From contig DBUB01000010.1 of assembly GCA_002307725.1 (NCBI GenBank), positions 1 through 64,000 of the forward strand: 64,000 nt of DNA, read 5' to 3'. The notes beneath the pieces were generated by a model that saw nothing but the letters and a program-made list of their open reading frames with translations, did no database searches and was not told the DNA's origin. Each line of letters begins with the position of its first letter. The first letter of the stretch is position 1. This document shows positions 44,034-53,292 of this stretch, in pieces. Position numbers and translations under genes: made by a program. The DNA comes from Alphaproteobacteria bacterium UBA1301 (GTDB lineage: Bacteria; Pseudomonadota; Alphaproteobacteria; Micropepsales; Micropepsaceae).

Positions 44034-45632
44034 ATGCGCTTTGCGATCGCAACCGCAGCCGTAGCCGTAGTGTTGCTGAACAGTTCGGCCTTTGCCGCAG
44101 GGTTGGTGCCTGAGCGCGTCGAGACGGCCATTCAGGAGCGCATCGCCGCCGATCAGTATCCGGTGGTGGTGATCGCGGTCGTCGATGGCGACAAATCCGA
44201 AGTGCGCGGCTTCGGCAAACTGCCGGGCGGCAAACCCGCCGATGGCAACACCGTGTTCGAGATCGGCTCGGTCACCAAAACCTTCACCGCCACGCTGCTG
44301 GCCGATGCGGTGCTGAAGGGAACGTTGCGCCTTGATCAGCCGATTGCCGATCTTCTGCCCGGCTGGACGATTCCGGGCGGACCCAAGCTCACGCTCGAGA
44401 CGATCGCCACGCAGCGCTCCGGCCTGCCGCGGATGCCGACGAACTTCGTGCCCGCCGGTCCCGCCAATCCTTATCGCGATTACGGCGAGGACAAGCTGAA
44501 GGCGTTTCTCGCCGGCTATACGCTGCCGCGCGAGCCAGGGACAAAATACGAATACTCCAATCTCGGCTTCGGACTTCTAGGAACCGCGCTCGCTCATCAT
44601 GCCCAATCCGATTACGCCAGCTTGCTGCAGCGGATCGTGTTCGGGCCGCTCGGGATGACCGCCAGTTCGGTCGCCACCACGCCGTCGCAAACGGCCGATC
44701 TGGCGCCCGGCCACGATGAGAAGGGGCTGCCTACGAATAATTGGGTGTTCGATGCGTTTGCCGGTGCTGGCGGCGTCCGTTCGACCGGCAACGACATGCT
44801 GAAATATCTGAAGGCCAACATGACCGCGGCACAGGGGACGGCCATGGCGCTTGCTCAGCAGCCGCGGGCCGACGTCGGACCGGACAGCAAGATTGGGCTG
44901 GCCTGGATGACGACCGGTAAATACGGCGTCGTGTGGCACAACGGCATGACCGGGGGCTATGCCGCCTATGTCGGCTTTTCGGCCGATCGCAAACACGGCG
45001 TGGTGCTGCTGACCAATGCGGCCGCGTCGCTTGACGATCTCGGTTTTGCCACCCTGATCGCCGAGGCGCCGATTACGGCTGTCAAGAAAAGCGTGACGCT
45101 ACCGGTTGCGGCGCTTGATGAAGTCGTCGGCGACTACAGGCTGCCGACGGGCCTTGTCATTCACATTTTCCGCGAAGGCGACCAGCTTGTCGCGCGCGCC
45201 GAAGGGCAGCCGGCGCTGCCGATCTATGCCTCCGGCCCCAACGATTTCTTCGTCAAGATTGCGCCGATTGCGGCGACCTTCACGCGCGATGCGGCGGGCA
45301 AGGTGACGGGATTGGTACTGCACCAGAACGGCGATCACGTTGCGCCCAAAGTGACGGATACGGCCTTCTCGGTGGATGCGAAGACGCTACGCGATTATGT
45401 CGGCGTCTACAGCTTCGGCGCTCACGGTGATTTCGTGTTCACACTGAAGGACGGCCAGCTTTTCGCCCAACTTGCCACTCAGTCGGCATTTCAGGTCTAT
45501 CCCGGCGGCAAGGACGCGTTCTTCTACAAGGTGGTGGATGCTCAGCTCAGCTTCGAGCGCGATGGAGCGGGCAAGGTGATCGCGGTTGTGTTACACCAGA
45601 ACGGGCACGACACGCGCGCGCCGAAGAAATGA
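44034..45632 (+). CDS. Secreted serine hydrolase, beta-lactamase/CubicO fold
   Basis: This 532-residue protein has a signal peptide (IATAAVAVVLLNSSAFAAG). The class C beta-lactamase-like domain shows S-x-x-K at residues 79-82 (GSVTKTF), Y-S-N at 174-176 (YEYSNLG) and HNGMTGG as the KTG-box equivalent. Two similar C-terminal units of about 85 residues follow (DEVVGDYRLPTGLVIHIFRE and LRDYVGVYSFGAHGDFVFTL, each ending VLHQNG), like DUF3471 modules. It could be an esterase, peptidase or lactamase. The SDR gene starts 7 bp after it. Confidence 0.87.
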   Translation: MRFAIATAAVAVVLLNSSAFAAGLVPERVETAIQERIAADQYPVVVIAVVDGDKSEVRGFGKLPGGKPADGNTVFEIGSVTKTFTATLLADAVLKGTLRLDQPIADLLPGWTIPGGPKLTLETIATQRSGLPRMPTNFVPAGPANPYRDYGEDKLKAFLAGYTLPREPGTKYEYSNLGFGLLGTALAHHAQSDYASLLQRIVFGPLGMTASSVATTPSQTADLAPGHDEKGLPTNNWVFDAFAGAGGVRSTGNDMLKYLKANMTAAQGTAMALAQQPRADVGPDSKIGLAWMTTGKYGVVWHNGMTGGYAAYVGFSADRKHGVVLLTNAAASLDDLGFATLIAEAPITAVKKSVTLPVAALDEVVGDYRLPTGLVIHIFREGDQLVARAEGQPALPIYASGPNDFFVKIAPIAATFTRDAAGKVTGLVLHQNGDHVAPKVTDTAFSVDAKTLRDYVGVYSFGAHGDFVFTLKDGQLFAQLATQSAFQVYPGGKDAFFYKVVDAQLSFERDGAGKVIAVVLHQNGHDTRAPKK

Positions 45633-45639
45633 GGGCAGC

Positions 45640-46473
45640 ATGAGGGGCAAAACCGTTGTCATCACCGGCGGCACGTCGGGCATCGGCGAAGTGGCGGCTG
45701 TCCGGCTGGCGGAAAAGGGCGCGCGCATCGTTTTCGTGGCGCGCGACAAGACGCGGGCCGAAACCACGCTTGCCAAACTGGCGCTTGCCAATCCCGGCGT
45801 GGTGCATAGCTTTCACATCGCCGATCTGTTCTCACTCGCCGAGATGAAGCGCGTTGCCGCCGAAATCGCTGCGGCGGAACCCGCTATCGATGTTCTGATC
45901 AACAACGCCGGGGGGTTGTTCGAGAAACGGCAAGTGACGGTTGACGGGTTGGAGCGGACGTTTGCGCTGAACCACATGGCGTATTTCGTCATCACCAATG
46001 GCCTCTTGAAGACTCTGAAGCCGGGGGCACGGATCGTTTCGACCGCTTCCGATGCCCATCTGGCCGCCCGGCTCGATTTCGACGATCTCCAGTTCGAGCA
46101 CGGCTTCAAAGGGTTTCGCGTCTACGGCACCTCGAAGTTGTGCAACATCTTGTTCACGCGCGAATTGGCGCGGCGGCTGGAGGGAACCGGTATCACCGCC
46201 GTTTGCTTGCATCCCGGCTTCGTCGCGACGCGGTTCGCCACCAATAATAACGGCTGGCTCGGCATGGCGTTTGCGGTGTTGAAGAAGCTGGCGGCAATTT
46301 CGCCGGAAAAAGGGGCACGCACCATCGTACATCTGGCCTCGGTGCCCGGTATTGATTGTAACGGCGGCACCTATTGGTATAAGTGCAAGCCCATCGCCCC
46401 CTCGCGCGCGGCCCGCAATGCCGCGGATGCCAAGCGTTTGTGGGAAATTTCGGAACAGATCGCCAATGGATAA
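45640..46473 (+). CDS. Short-chain dehydrogenase/reductase (retinol-dehydrogenase-like)
   Basis: This 277-residue SDR has cofactor motif TGGTSGIGEVAAVRLAEK, NNAG (LINNAGGLFEK), catalytic Ser (IVSTASDAH) and Y-x-x-x-K (VYGTSKLCN). Sequence after the active site (FTRELARRLEGTGITAVCLH) resembles retinol-dehydrogenase-type SDRs with NADP preference. GAGGGCAGC precedes the start. It overlaps the next gene and follows the hydrolase closely, so the three are one operon. Confidence 0.87.
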   Translation: MRGKTVVITGGTSGIGEVAAVRLAEKGARIVFVARDKTRAETTLAKLALANPGVVHSFHIADLFSLAEMKRVAAEIAAAEPAIDVLINNAGGLFEKRQVTVDGLERTFALNHMAYFVITNGLLKTLKPGARIVSTASDAHLAARLDFDDLQFEHGFKGFRVYGTSKLCNILFTRELARRLEGTGITAVCLHPGFVATRFATNNNGWLGMAFAVLKKLAAISPEKGARTIVHLASVPGIDCNGGTYWYKCKPIAPSRAARNAADAKRLWEISEQIANG

Positions 46474-46801
46474 CGCCCGCAAGAAAGAGCTTTCGCGCAC
46501 CTTTAAGGAACAGAAGGCAACGCCTGGTATCTTCGCAGTGCGCTGCACTGCGAGCCATGAAGTGTGGGTGGCCAAAGCGCCCGATCTGCCCAAGCGACAG
46601 CCGGGATTGTGGTTTCAGCTTCGCCAGGGCAGCTTTCCCGGTAAGTCGCTGCAAGAGGCTTGGACAACGCATGGCGAAGCGGCGTTCACCTTCGAGACGC
46701 TTGAGGAAGTCAGCGACGAAAACGAGATGATGATCCCCATCCTGCTCAAGAAGCGGGAAGCGCATTGGCGCCGGACGCTGCACGCGTTACCGCTGATCTA
46801 A
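46466..46801 (+). CDS. GIY-YIG nuclease-like small protein
   Basis: This 111-residue protein reads TPGIFAVRCTASHEVWVAKA, where the GIY strand is GIF and the second element is degenerate. QPGLWFQLRQGSFPGKSLQE, AWTTHGEAAFTFETLEEV follows. It matches small stand-alone alphaproteobacterial GIY-YIG-like proteins by pattern. The catalytic Arg/Glu set cannot be confirmed, so activity is uncertain. It overlaps the SDR stop by eight bases and its own stop overlaps the convergent protease gene. Confidence 0.65.
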   Translation: MDNARKKELSRTFKEQKATPGIFAVRCTASHEVWVAKAPDLPKRQPGLWFQLRQGSFPGKSLQEAWTTHGEAAFTFETLEEVSDENEMMIPILLKKREAHWRRTLHALPLI

Positions 46802-47679
46802 TCCAGCAACATGCGGAAGCCGGCGCGGCACCAGCGCCCTTTGCGGATGGTCTGAACCACAAAATAAAGCCCGGCGGCGGTGCAGACGATGATCGTCACT
46901 ACCGAGGCTTCCGGTCCGAAGCCACCGCCGGTGAGCCAGTCGGGGCCGTGTAGCGGAATGTTGAGAAGGCCACGTCCGGCTGGGCTGCCCGAAACCGAAG
47001 CACCGAAGATACCACCCTCGGCAAAATTCCATCCGATATGGATGCCGATCGGGAACCACAGATTGCGCGTCGCCGCATAGGCCGCCCCGAGCAGGATGCC
47101 CGCCTCGAGCGCAATCGCGATGCCGGCGATAAGCGTGGCGTGGGGATTGCCGAGATGCACCAAGCCGAAGACGCCGCCGGAGATAACCAGCGCGATCGTG
47201 GTGCCGAACATGTCTTCGGTGATGCGATAAATACCGGCGCGGAAGATCAGCTCTTCGCAGACACCCGACAGGATCGCCATGGTGGCCATGCCGAGGAGCC
47301 AGTTGGAGCTGCCGAAGCCGTACCAGACGGCGGCTTTGGCACCGAACAGCGCCACATAAACAACCGCGAACATCAGGACCGCCAAAACAATCCCGGTGAG
47401 CGCGAGCGGTACGCCGCGCCTCAGGCCAAGCTCGATGATGTCGCGGCGCTCATATCCGCCGACCAAAAGAGCGTAGACGCTGATGCTGAGGACGCAGGTG
47501 ACGAGCGCCGTGCCGAACGCCACCGGCCCGCGCAATTCCTTGGCGAGATGCGGCAGGACCTGGAACTGCAGCAGAATTTGCGGTCCGGCATAGGCGAGGG
47601 CGAGGACGAGGAAAAACACCACCAGCCGCAACAGGCCGAGGCGGCGCAGGAAATTGCCGAGCGAGAATTTCTTAGGCAT
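46798..47679 (-). CDS. CPBP-family intramembrane glutamic endopeptidase
   Basis: This 293-residue protein has about eight hydrophobic segments. The three CPBP/Abi motifs are intact: EELIFRAGI (Glu142, Glu143, Arg147), FGLVHL (Phe171, His175) and HIGWNF (His214, Asn218). The family includes CAAX proteases and bacteriocin self-immunity proteins; the substrate here is unknown. It is 3 bp downstream of purN on the same strand. Confidence 0.88.
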   Translation of the reverse strand: MPKKFSLGNFLRRLGLLRLVVFFLVLALAYAGPQILLQFQVLPHLAKELRGPVAFGTALVTCVLSISVYALLVGGYERRDIIELGLRRGVPLALTGIVLAVLMFAVVYVALFGAKAAVWYGFGSSNWLLGMATMAILSGVCEELIFRAGIYRITEDMFGTTIALVISGGVFGLVHLGNPHATLIAGIAIALEAGILLGAAYAATRNLWFPIGIHIGWNFAEGGIFGASVSGSPAGRGLLNIPLHGPDWLTGGGFGPEASVVTIIVCTAAGLYFVVQTIRKGRWCRAGFRMLLD

Positions 47680-47682
47680 CGT

Positions 47683-48294
47683 CTAGCCCTTGGAAAACAC
47701 CGTCCGGCCGTCTTCGAGGCGCACCCGACCCTCGGCGACGAGCTTCAGCGCGGCGGGATAGAGTTTGTGCTCTTCGACCAATATGCGGGACGCGAGCGTG
47801 TCGGGGGTGTCGTCGATTGCCACCGGCACGGCGGCCTGGGCGATGATCGGACCGGCGTCGAGCTCGGGCACCACGAAATGCACGGTACAGCCCGACACGC
47901 GCACGCCCGCTGCCAAGGCCTGCTCATGCACATGGACGCCCTTGAACAGCGGCAGCAGCGAAGGATGGATGTTGAGCAGGCGCCCCTCCCAATGGCGGGC
48001 GAACCACGTCGACAAGATACGCATGAACCCGGCCAGGCACACGATCTCGACACCGGCCGCTTCCAGCTCGTGGGTGACGGCGCGGTCGAAAGCCTCGCGG
48101 GTTTCATAGGCCTTATGCGAAACGACTTTGGTCGCGACGCCGGCGGCGCTGGCGTGCTGCAAGCCTTCGGCATTGATGGCGTTGGAAATCACCAGAACGA
48201 TCTCGACCGGAAATCCCGGCAGCGAGGCCGCTGCGATCAGCGAGCGCATGTTGCTGCCGCGGCCGGAGATCAGGATGCCAACGCGCTTCTTCAT
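47683..48294 (-). CDS. purN: Phosphoribosylglycinamide formyltransferase 1
   Basis: This 203-residue PurN begins KKRVGILISGRGSNMRSLIA. The catalytic LNIHPSLLP (Asn, His) and VVPELDAGPII (Asp) are intact. It transfers formyl from formyl-THF in step three of purine synthesis. Its start overlaps the purM stop by four bases. Confidence 0.96.
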   Translation of the reverse strand: MKKRVGILISGRGSNMRSLIAAASLPGFPVEIVLVISNAINAEGLQHASAAGVATKVVSHKAYETREAFDRAVTHELEAAGVEIVCLAGFMRILSTWFARHWEGRLLNIHPSLLPLFKGVHVHEQALAAGVRVSGCTVHFVVPELDAGPIIAQAAVPVAIDDTPDTLASRILVEEHKLYPAALKLVAEGRVRLEDGRTVFSKG

Positions 48295-49358
48295 AACTTC
48301 AGCTTTCCCCGATAGCGCACTTTGGCCTCGCCTTCGCCGGGCACCAAGCTGCCGATGACATAAGGCGCATCGCCATGGCTGCGGAACGCGTCCAGCACGG
48401 CGTCAGCCCGCTCGGGCGCTGCCACGGCGACAAGGCCAATGCCGCAATTGAAGGTGCGTAGCATTTCATCCGCCGGAATGGCGGCGGCGCGCGCCAGCCA
48501 AGCGAACACGCCGGGCATAGTCCAGGCGCCGAGATCGATTTCGGCATCGAGCCCGGCGGGAAGCGCCCGCGGTGTGTTCTCGGTAAGGCCGCCGCCGGTG
48601 ATGTGAGCGAGGCCTTTGATGCCGCCCGTTTTGATCGCCGCCAGCCCACTCAACACATAAAGCCGCGTCGGAGTCAGCAGCGCTTCGCCGAGGGTGGAGG
48701 GATTGGCGAAAGTGGCGCAGGACTCATAGGAGAGGCCGAGGCGCTCGACCACGCGGCGCACCAGCGAGAAACCGTTGGAATGGACGCCTGACGAGCCGAC
48801 CCCGATCAAAACATCGCCAGCGCGCATCGCGGCCGTCTTGGGCAGGATGGCGCCGCGTTCTACCGCACCGACCGAAAAACCGGCGAGGTCGAAATCGTGC
48901 GGCGCATAAAGGCCCGGCATTTCCGCCGTCTCGCCGCCGATCAGGGCGCAGCCGGAATCCTTGCAAGCGCGCGCAATGCCTTCGACGATTTTCGCCGCCG
49001 CATCGACGTTCAGTTTGCCGCTGGCGTAGTAGTCGAGGAAGAACAGCGGCTCGGCGCCCTGCACGACAATGTCGTTGACGCACATCGCCACCAGGTCCTG
49101 ACCGAGGCCGTCGTAATGGCCGGTGTCGATGGCGATTTTGAGCTTGGTGCCGACGCCGTCGGTGGAGGCCACCAGCACCGGGTCGGTGTAGCCCGCCGCC
49201 TTGAGGTCGAACAGGCCGCCAAAGCCGCCGAGATCGGCATCGGCTCCGGGACGGCGGGTCGCCTTGGCGGCCGGCGCAATGCGTTCGACCAAAGCTTCGC
49301 CGGCATCGATATCAACGCCCGCATCCTTGTAGGTGATCGGCGTGGGATCTGAAGACAT
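48291..49358 (-). CDS. purM: Phosphoribosylformylglycinamidine cyclo-ligase
   Basis: This 355-residue PurM (AIR synthetase) has TYKDAGVDIDAGEALVERI, STDGVGTKLKIA, MCVNDIVVQGAEPLFFLDYY and GGGLTENTPRALP. It closes the imidazole ring in purine synthesis and is coupled to purN. It is divergent from cysK across 230 bp. Confidence 0.96.
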   Translation of the reverse strand: MSSDPTPITYKDAGVDIDAGEALVERIAPAAKATRRPGADADLGGFGGLFDLKAAGYTDPVLVASTDGVGTKLKIAIDTGHYDGLGQDLVAMCVNDIVVQGAEPLFFLDYYASGKLNVDAAAKIVEGIARACKDSGCALIGGETAEMPGLYAPHDFDLAGFSVGAVERGAILPKTAAMRAGDVLIGVGSSGVHSNGFSLVRRVVERLGLSYESCATFANPSTLGEALLTPTRLYVLSGLAAIKTGGIKGLAHITGGGLTENTPRALPAGLDAEIDLGAWTMPGVFAWLARAAAIPADEMLRTFNCGIGLVAVAAPERADAVLDAFRSHGDAPYVIGSLVPGEGEAKVRYRGKLKL

Positions 49359-49472
49359 CGGCAGCTCGTTTCGGGGTGACCGTTTCGTTTAGGCTTGACT
49401 GGGCCGGGCGCGCAAGAAGGTGCGGCGCCGTGCACACAGCTTCATGACAGTCTCGGTGTGATCGGAACAATT

Positions 49473-49553
49473 ACACAACAATATTGTGTGTTATAATATA
49501 TTCTATACAAAATACCTGGACATTATCGTGTTGTGTCGGTATATTCTGTACAA
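49473..49553 (+). promoter_or_regulatory. AT-rich cysK control region with dyad and direct repeats
   Basis: A 17-bp dyad ACACAA-CAATA-TTGTGT (49473-49489) is followed at once by TATAAT (49492-49497), a good -10 box. Two copies of ATATTCTATACAA / ATATTCTGTACAA (49498-49510, 49541-49553) lie 43 bp apart, about four helical turns. The block is far richer in AT than its surroundings. A sulfur- or iron-sulfur-responsive regulator is a reasonable guess, but none is identified. Confidence 0.55.
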
Positions 49554-49589
49554 GCGTTTGGTTGCACGCTTTGAGCAGGAGAATTCCCT

Positions 49590-50582
49590 ATGTCCGTTGC
49601 CTATACCGAAAGCCCCACCTTCCGCGCCCCGGGACGCGGCCGCATCTACAATTCGATCACTGAGACCGTCGGCGACACGCCCATTGTGAAGCTGGCGCGG
49701 TTGCCGCAGCAGGAAGGCGTCAAGGCGAACATTCTTCTCAAGCTTGAGTTCTTCAATCCGATCGCCTCGGTGAAGGACCGCATCGGCGTTGCCATGATCG
49801 ACGCCCTCGAGCGCGAAGGCAAAATCGTGCCGGGCAAGACGACGCTGGTCGAACCCACCAGCGGCAATACCGGCATCGCGCTCGCCTTCGTGGCAGCAGC
49901 GCGCGGCTACAAACTGATCCTGTGCATGCCGGAATCGTTCTCGCTCGAACGCCGCAAGATGCTGGCTTTCCTCGGTGCCGAACTGGTGCTGACACCGGCG
50001 GCGGGCGGCATGAAGGGCGCCATTGCCCGCACCCAGGAACTTCTCAACACCATTCCCGACGCGGTCAGCCCGCGCCAGTTTGAGAACCCCGCCAATCCGG
50101 AAATCCATCGCCGCACCACGGCCGAGGAAATCTGGAACGACACCCATGGCGACGTCGATGTGGTGGTGGCGGGCTCAGGGACCGGCGGTACCATCACCGG
50201 CATCGGCCAGGTGCTGAAGAAGCGCAAGCCCATCAAGGTCATTGTGGTAGAGCCGGAAGATTCGCCGGTGCTGTCAGGCGGCAAGCCGGGTCCGCACAAG
50301 ATTCAAGGCATCGGTCCGGGCTTCGTACCGTCCGTGCTCGACACCTCGGTCTACGACGAGATCGTCACCATCTCCAATGAATCGGCGCTGTCGACGGCGC
50401 GCAAGCTGGCGCGGCTGGAAGGCATTCCGGTCGGCATTTCGGCCGGTGCGGCGGTGACTGCGGCGTTCGAAGTCGGCCAGCGTCCCGAATTCGCTGGCAA
50501 GAATATCGTGGTGATCGTTCCTGATTTCGCCGAGCGTTATCTCACGACGGCGTTGTTCGAGGGACTGGCCGTTCCGGGCTGA
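49590..50582 (+). CDS. cysK: Cysteine synthase A
   Basis: This 330-residue O-acetylserine sulfhydrylase has the PLP lysine in NPIASVKDRIG (Lys62). The substrate loop TSGNTGIAL (90-98) and PLP phosphate loop GSGTGGTITG are intact. It makes cysteine from O-acetylserine and sulfide. CAGGAGAATTCCCT precedes the ATG. It has its own promoter block and terminator. Confidence 0.96.
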   Translation: MSVAYTESPTFRAPGRGRIYNSITETVGDTPIVKLARLPQQEGVKANILLKLEFFNPIASVKDRIGVAMIDALEREGKIVPGKTTLVEPTSGNTGIALAFVAAARGYKLILCMPESFSLERRKMLAFLGAELVLTPAAGGMKGAIARTQELLNTIPDAVSPRQFENPANPEIHRRTTAEEIWNDTHGDVDVVVAGSGTGGTITGIGQVLKKRKPIKVIVVEPEDSPVLSGGKPGPHKIQGIGPGFVPSVLDTSVYDEIVTISNESALSTARKLARLEGIPVGISAGAAVTAAFEVGQRPEFAGKNIVVIVPDFAERYLTTALFEGLAVPG

Positions 50583-50624
50583 TCCCTCTTTGTGTTCGTG
50601 TCTTTGAAAGTCTCTCCCTGAACT

Positions 50625-50653
50625 TGGCGGGCCTGGTGGTCCGCCATTTTTTT
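50625..50653 (+). terminator. Rho-independent terminator of cysK
   Basis: TGGCGGGCC-TGGT-GGTCCGCCA forms a 9-bp stem with one G-T pair and a 4-nt loop, followed by seven T residues. It lies 43 bp after the cysK stop. Confidence 0.85.
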
Positions 50654-50784
50654 ACCAGGCGCTCCGTGCGGCCTTGATCGGCCTGGCTGGTGCGACAACA
50701 AGATGACAGATTGGGGTGGCGGATGAGCGCTTTCATGGGCGGCAGCGGGCCGGTATAGTCGCCCCGTTCAGGACGGGTTTCCAG

Positions 50785-51855
50785 ATGCATCCCCTCATTC
50801 GCCTTCCAGCGCTGGTTCTTGCGCTTGCCATTTCCTGCCTTCTTACCGCGCCGGCGGCTTTTGCCGACTCGACCTTCGAAGTGAGCGGCATTCATGTCGA
50901 CGCGTCCGCCAAATCGGTCGCCGAAGCGCGGTCCGCCGCGGTCGCGAGCGGACGTCCGACGGCGTGGAATATCCTGTTCCGGCGCCTGACGCGGCAGCAG
51001 GACTGGACCCGCCAGCCGGTGCTCGACGCCGCCACGCTGCAAAAGATGGTGATCGGCTATTTGCCGAGCAACGAGCGCCGCTCGACGACGCGCTACGTCG
51101 CCGACATGACCTACACCTTCAATTCGGAGATGGTGGCACGCGTGCTGCAAAGCGCAGGTATTCCCTATACCTCCACCACCGCCAAGCGCGTGCTGCTGGT
51201 GCCGATGGCGCCGGGTTTTGCCCGTGGCTCGAGTTGGACCGCGGCCTTCGCGTCGCCGCGCTTTGCCGTCGCGCCGGTGCCATTCGCGCTGCCGCCCGGC
51301 GATGCCGCCGACATGACCTATCTCGGCGGGCTCAACTTTGACACCGCCAATTGGGAGCAGGTGGCAACGGTAGCCGCGCGCATCAAAGCGACGGAAGCCT
51401 TGCTGGTCCTGGCCACGCCCGCCGGTAACAAGCTGCAGGTCACGATCAAGCGTCTCGGCCAAGGCGAACTGCCGATGAAGACGAGTTTCGAAGTGCCGCT
51501 GCTGCAGGGCGCGACGGCCACCTATCCCGGTGCCGCCGATGCCACCATGCGCGCCATCGACGACATGTGGAAGAACCAAAAGGCCGTCGATTACGGCCAG
51601 AAGGGCAAGCTTACGGCCACTGTCCACATCGCATCGCTCGGCCAGTTCTCCGCCCTCGAAAATGCGATCACGAGTGTGCCGAATGTGGCTTCGGTTAACG
51701 TTGCGGCGATGGATATCGGCGAGGCGCGGCTGACAATCTCCTATATCGGCTCCCCCGAGCAATTAAAGACAGCGCTGGCGCAGGCCGGTGTTTCGCTGCG
51801 GGGTAGCGGAGGGAACTGGCAGATCGTCCAAGGAGCCGGTACGGTCCAGCCATGA
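50785..51855 (+). CDS. DUF2066 periplasmic protein
   Basis: This 356-residue protein has a signal peptide (LALAISCLLTAPAAFADS). The DUF2066 segment covers AEARSAAVASGRPTAWNILF, RRLTRQQDW and GYLPSNERRSTTRYVADMTY. Its function is unknown. In many Proteobacteria DUF2066 precedes a phosphatidyltransferase gene and hda, exactly as here, with a 4-base overlap to the next gene. Confidence 0.85.
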   Translation: MHPLIRLPALVLALAISCLLTAPAAFADSTFEVSGIHVDASAKSVAEARSAAVASGRPTAWNILFRRLTRQQDWTRQPVLDAATLQKMVIGYLPSNERRSTTRYVADMTYTFNSEMVARVLQSAGIPYTSTTAKRVLLVPMAPGFARGSSWTAAFASPRFAVAPVPFALPPGDAADMTYLGGLNFDTANWEQVATVAARIKATEALLVLATPAGNKLQVTIKRLGQGELPMKTSFEVPLLQGATATYPGAADATMRAIDDMWKNQKAVDYGQKGKLTATVHIASLGQFSALENAITSVPNVASVNVAAMDIGEARLTISYIGSPEQLKTALAQAGVSLRGSGGNWQIVQGAGTVQP

Positions 51856-52424
51856 ACGCCGTCTTGCGGCAAGCCCCCAATATTCTCTCCGCGTTGCGCA
51901 TGGTCGCCGCGCCGATCGCCGCTTGGCTGATCCTCCATGGCGAGGATTTTCCGGCGCTGCTGGTGTTCTGTTTTGCCGGCCTTTCCGACGCCGCCGACGG
52001 TTTTCTGGCCAAGAAATTCGGGCTGGCCTCGCGCTTCGGGGCCTGGCTCGATCCGGCCGCCGACAAGCTTTTGATGCTGGCGAGTTTCCTGACGCTCACC
52101 TATGTCGGCGCCGTGCCGCTGTGGCTGACGGCGATGGTGATCGGCCGCGACATCTTTATCGTGCTCGGCGTGCTGCTGGCAAAGCTGCTGGCGCTGCCGC
52201 TGGAAGTGAAACCGTTGATGGTGGGCAAGGTTTCCACCGTGGTGCAAGTGCTCTATATCGCGCTGGTGCTGCTGCTCCTGACGTTGCACGAGCCGCCGCC
52301 GGCAATCGAGCGCGCTGGCGAAGCCGTGGTGACGCTGCTGACCGTGTGGTCGTTCCTCAGCTATGCCCAGGTCTGGTTCAAGGCCGTTACCCGCCGGGTC
52401 CCGCAGGGTGACGGCACCGCCTGA
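51852..52424 (+). CDS. CDP-alcohol phosphatidyltransferase
   Basis: This 190-residue integral membrane enzyme has the motif D-x-x-D-G-x-x-A-(K)-x8-G-x3-D-x3-D as SDAADGFLAKKFGLASRFG and AWLDPAADKLLM. Lys replaces the usual Arg after Ala, a variant I recall from PgsA-like alphaproteobacterial members. Six helices are predicted. It joins an alcohol (glycerol phosphate or another head group) to CDP-diacylglycerol. Its stop overlaps the hda start by one base. Confidence 0.87.
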   Translation: MNAVLRQAPNILSALRMVAAPIAAWLILHGEDFPALLVFCFAGLSDAADGFLAKKFGLASRFGAWLDPAADKLLMLASFLTLTYVGAVPLWLTAMVIGRDIFIVLGVLLAKLLALPLEVKPLMVGKVSTVVQVLYIALVLLLLTLHEPPPAIERAGEAVVTLLTVWSFLSYAQVWFKAVTRRVPQGDGTA

Positions 52425-53068
52425 TGGTTTCTCAGATTCCCCTGCCGCTTTCGACCGCGCCGCGCCTCGGACGTGCCGATTTTATTGTCGGGCCGGGCAA
52501 CCGCGCCGCGGTGACCTTTGTCGATGCTTGGCCCGATTGGCCGGCGCCGGCGGCAGTGCTGTATGGACCGACCGGATCGGGCAAATCGCATCTGGCGGGC
52601 GTATGGGCGGAACGCGCCAAGGCCGAAGTGAAACCGGCGGCGGACCTCGCTGGATTTGCGCCCGGCGCCGCGCTGGTGATCGAAAACGTCGATGCCTTGC
52701 CGCTGACGCCCGCGGCTGAAACTTCGCTGTTCGCCCTCCTCGAACGCGGCCAGACGATGCTGCTGACGGCGCACGAGCCGCCCGCGGCGTGGCGCACCAC
52801 CATCCCGGATTTGAAATCGCGCTTCAATGCGCTGCTGTCGTTTCCGCTGTGGGCGCCGGATGATGCTTTGCTCGAAGCCCTGGCGCGCAAACTGTTCGCC
52901 GACCGCCAGCTCGCCGTTCCCGAGGCGGTGATCGCCCAGATGATCCGCTCCCTCGAACGCTCGCCCGGCGCTTTGCGCGATTTCGTCGCCAAAGCCGACG
53001 CCGCCGCCCTGGCCGCCAAAAAGCCGGTCACCACCACCCTGATCCGGGATTTGCTGGCAGGCGATTAA
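52424..53068 (+). CDS. hdaA: DnaA-related regulatory inactivator Hda
   Basis: This 214-residue AAA+ protein has the P-loop VLYGPTGSGKSHLAGVW, LVIENVDALPL as Walker B, and the sensor region TIPDLKSRFNALL. It is homologous to the DnaA ATPase domain but lacks the DNA-binding domain. It stimulates ATP hydrolysis by DnaA with the sliding clamp; the N-terminal QIPLPLS fits the clamp-binding motif of Hda. Confidence 0.92.
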   Translation: MVSQIPLPLSTAPRLGRADFIVGPGNRAAVTFVDAWPDWPAPAAVLYGPTGSGKSHLAGVWAERAKAEVKPAADLAGFAPGAALVIENVDALPLTPAAETSLFALLERGQTMLLTAHEPPAAWRTTIPDLKSRFNALLSFPLWAPDDALLEALARKLFADRQLAVPEAVIAQMIRSLERSPGALRDFVAKADAAALAAKKPVTTTLIRDLLAGD

Positions 53069-53105
53069 GCGACGTGTGTTCCGGTGCGGTCACCCAGAGC
53101 GAAGG

Positions 53106-53249
53106 GCTATCGCATATGCGTTTCTTGTCATGGCCCGCGACTGCGGGCCATCCAGGTCTCGCAACACCGATGCTTCAGGAATTGCTCATTTTTGAGCGTC
53201 GACAGCCGAGCAACACCACCTGGGTCGCCCGCAGTTGCGGGCGATGACA
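53106..53249. repeat. Composite palindromic intergenic repeat
   Basis: GCTATCGCATATG (53106) and TTGTCATGGCCCGCGACTGC (53125) repeat sequence seen at 12986-13032. The unit CAGGT...(53153) is answered by ACCTGGGTCGCCCGCAGTTG, CGGGCGATGACA (53218-53249), so the block is itself a pair of hairpins in inverse orientation. It fills much of the 363-bp gap between hdaA and the next gene. Confidence 0.7.
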
Positions 53250-53292
53250 CCGAGGGGGCGCGGTCAGCCTCAGGTGAATGGAGTCTGTCAGA

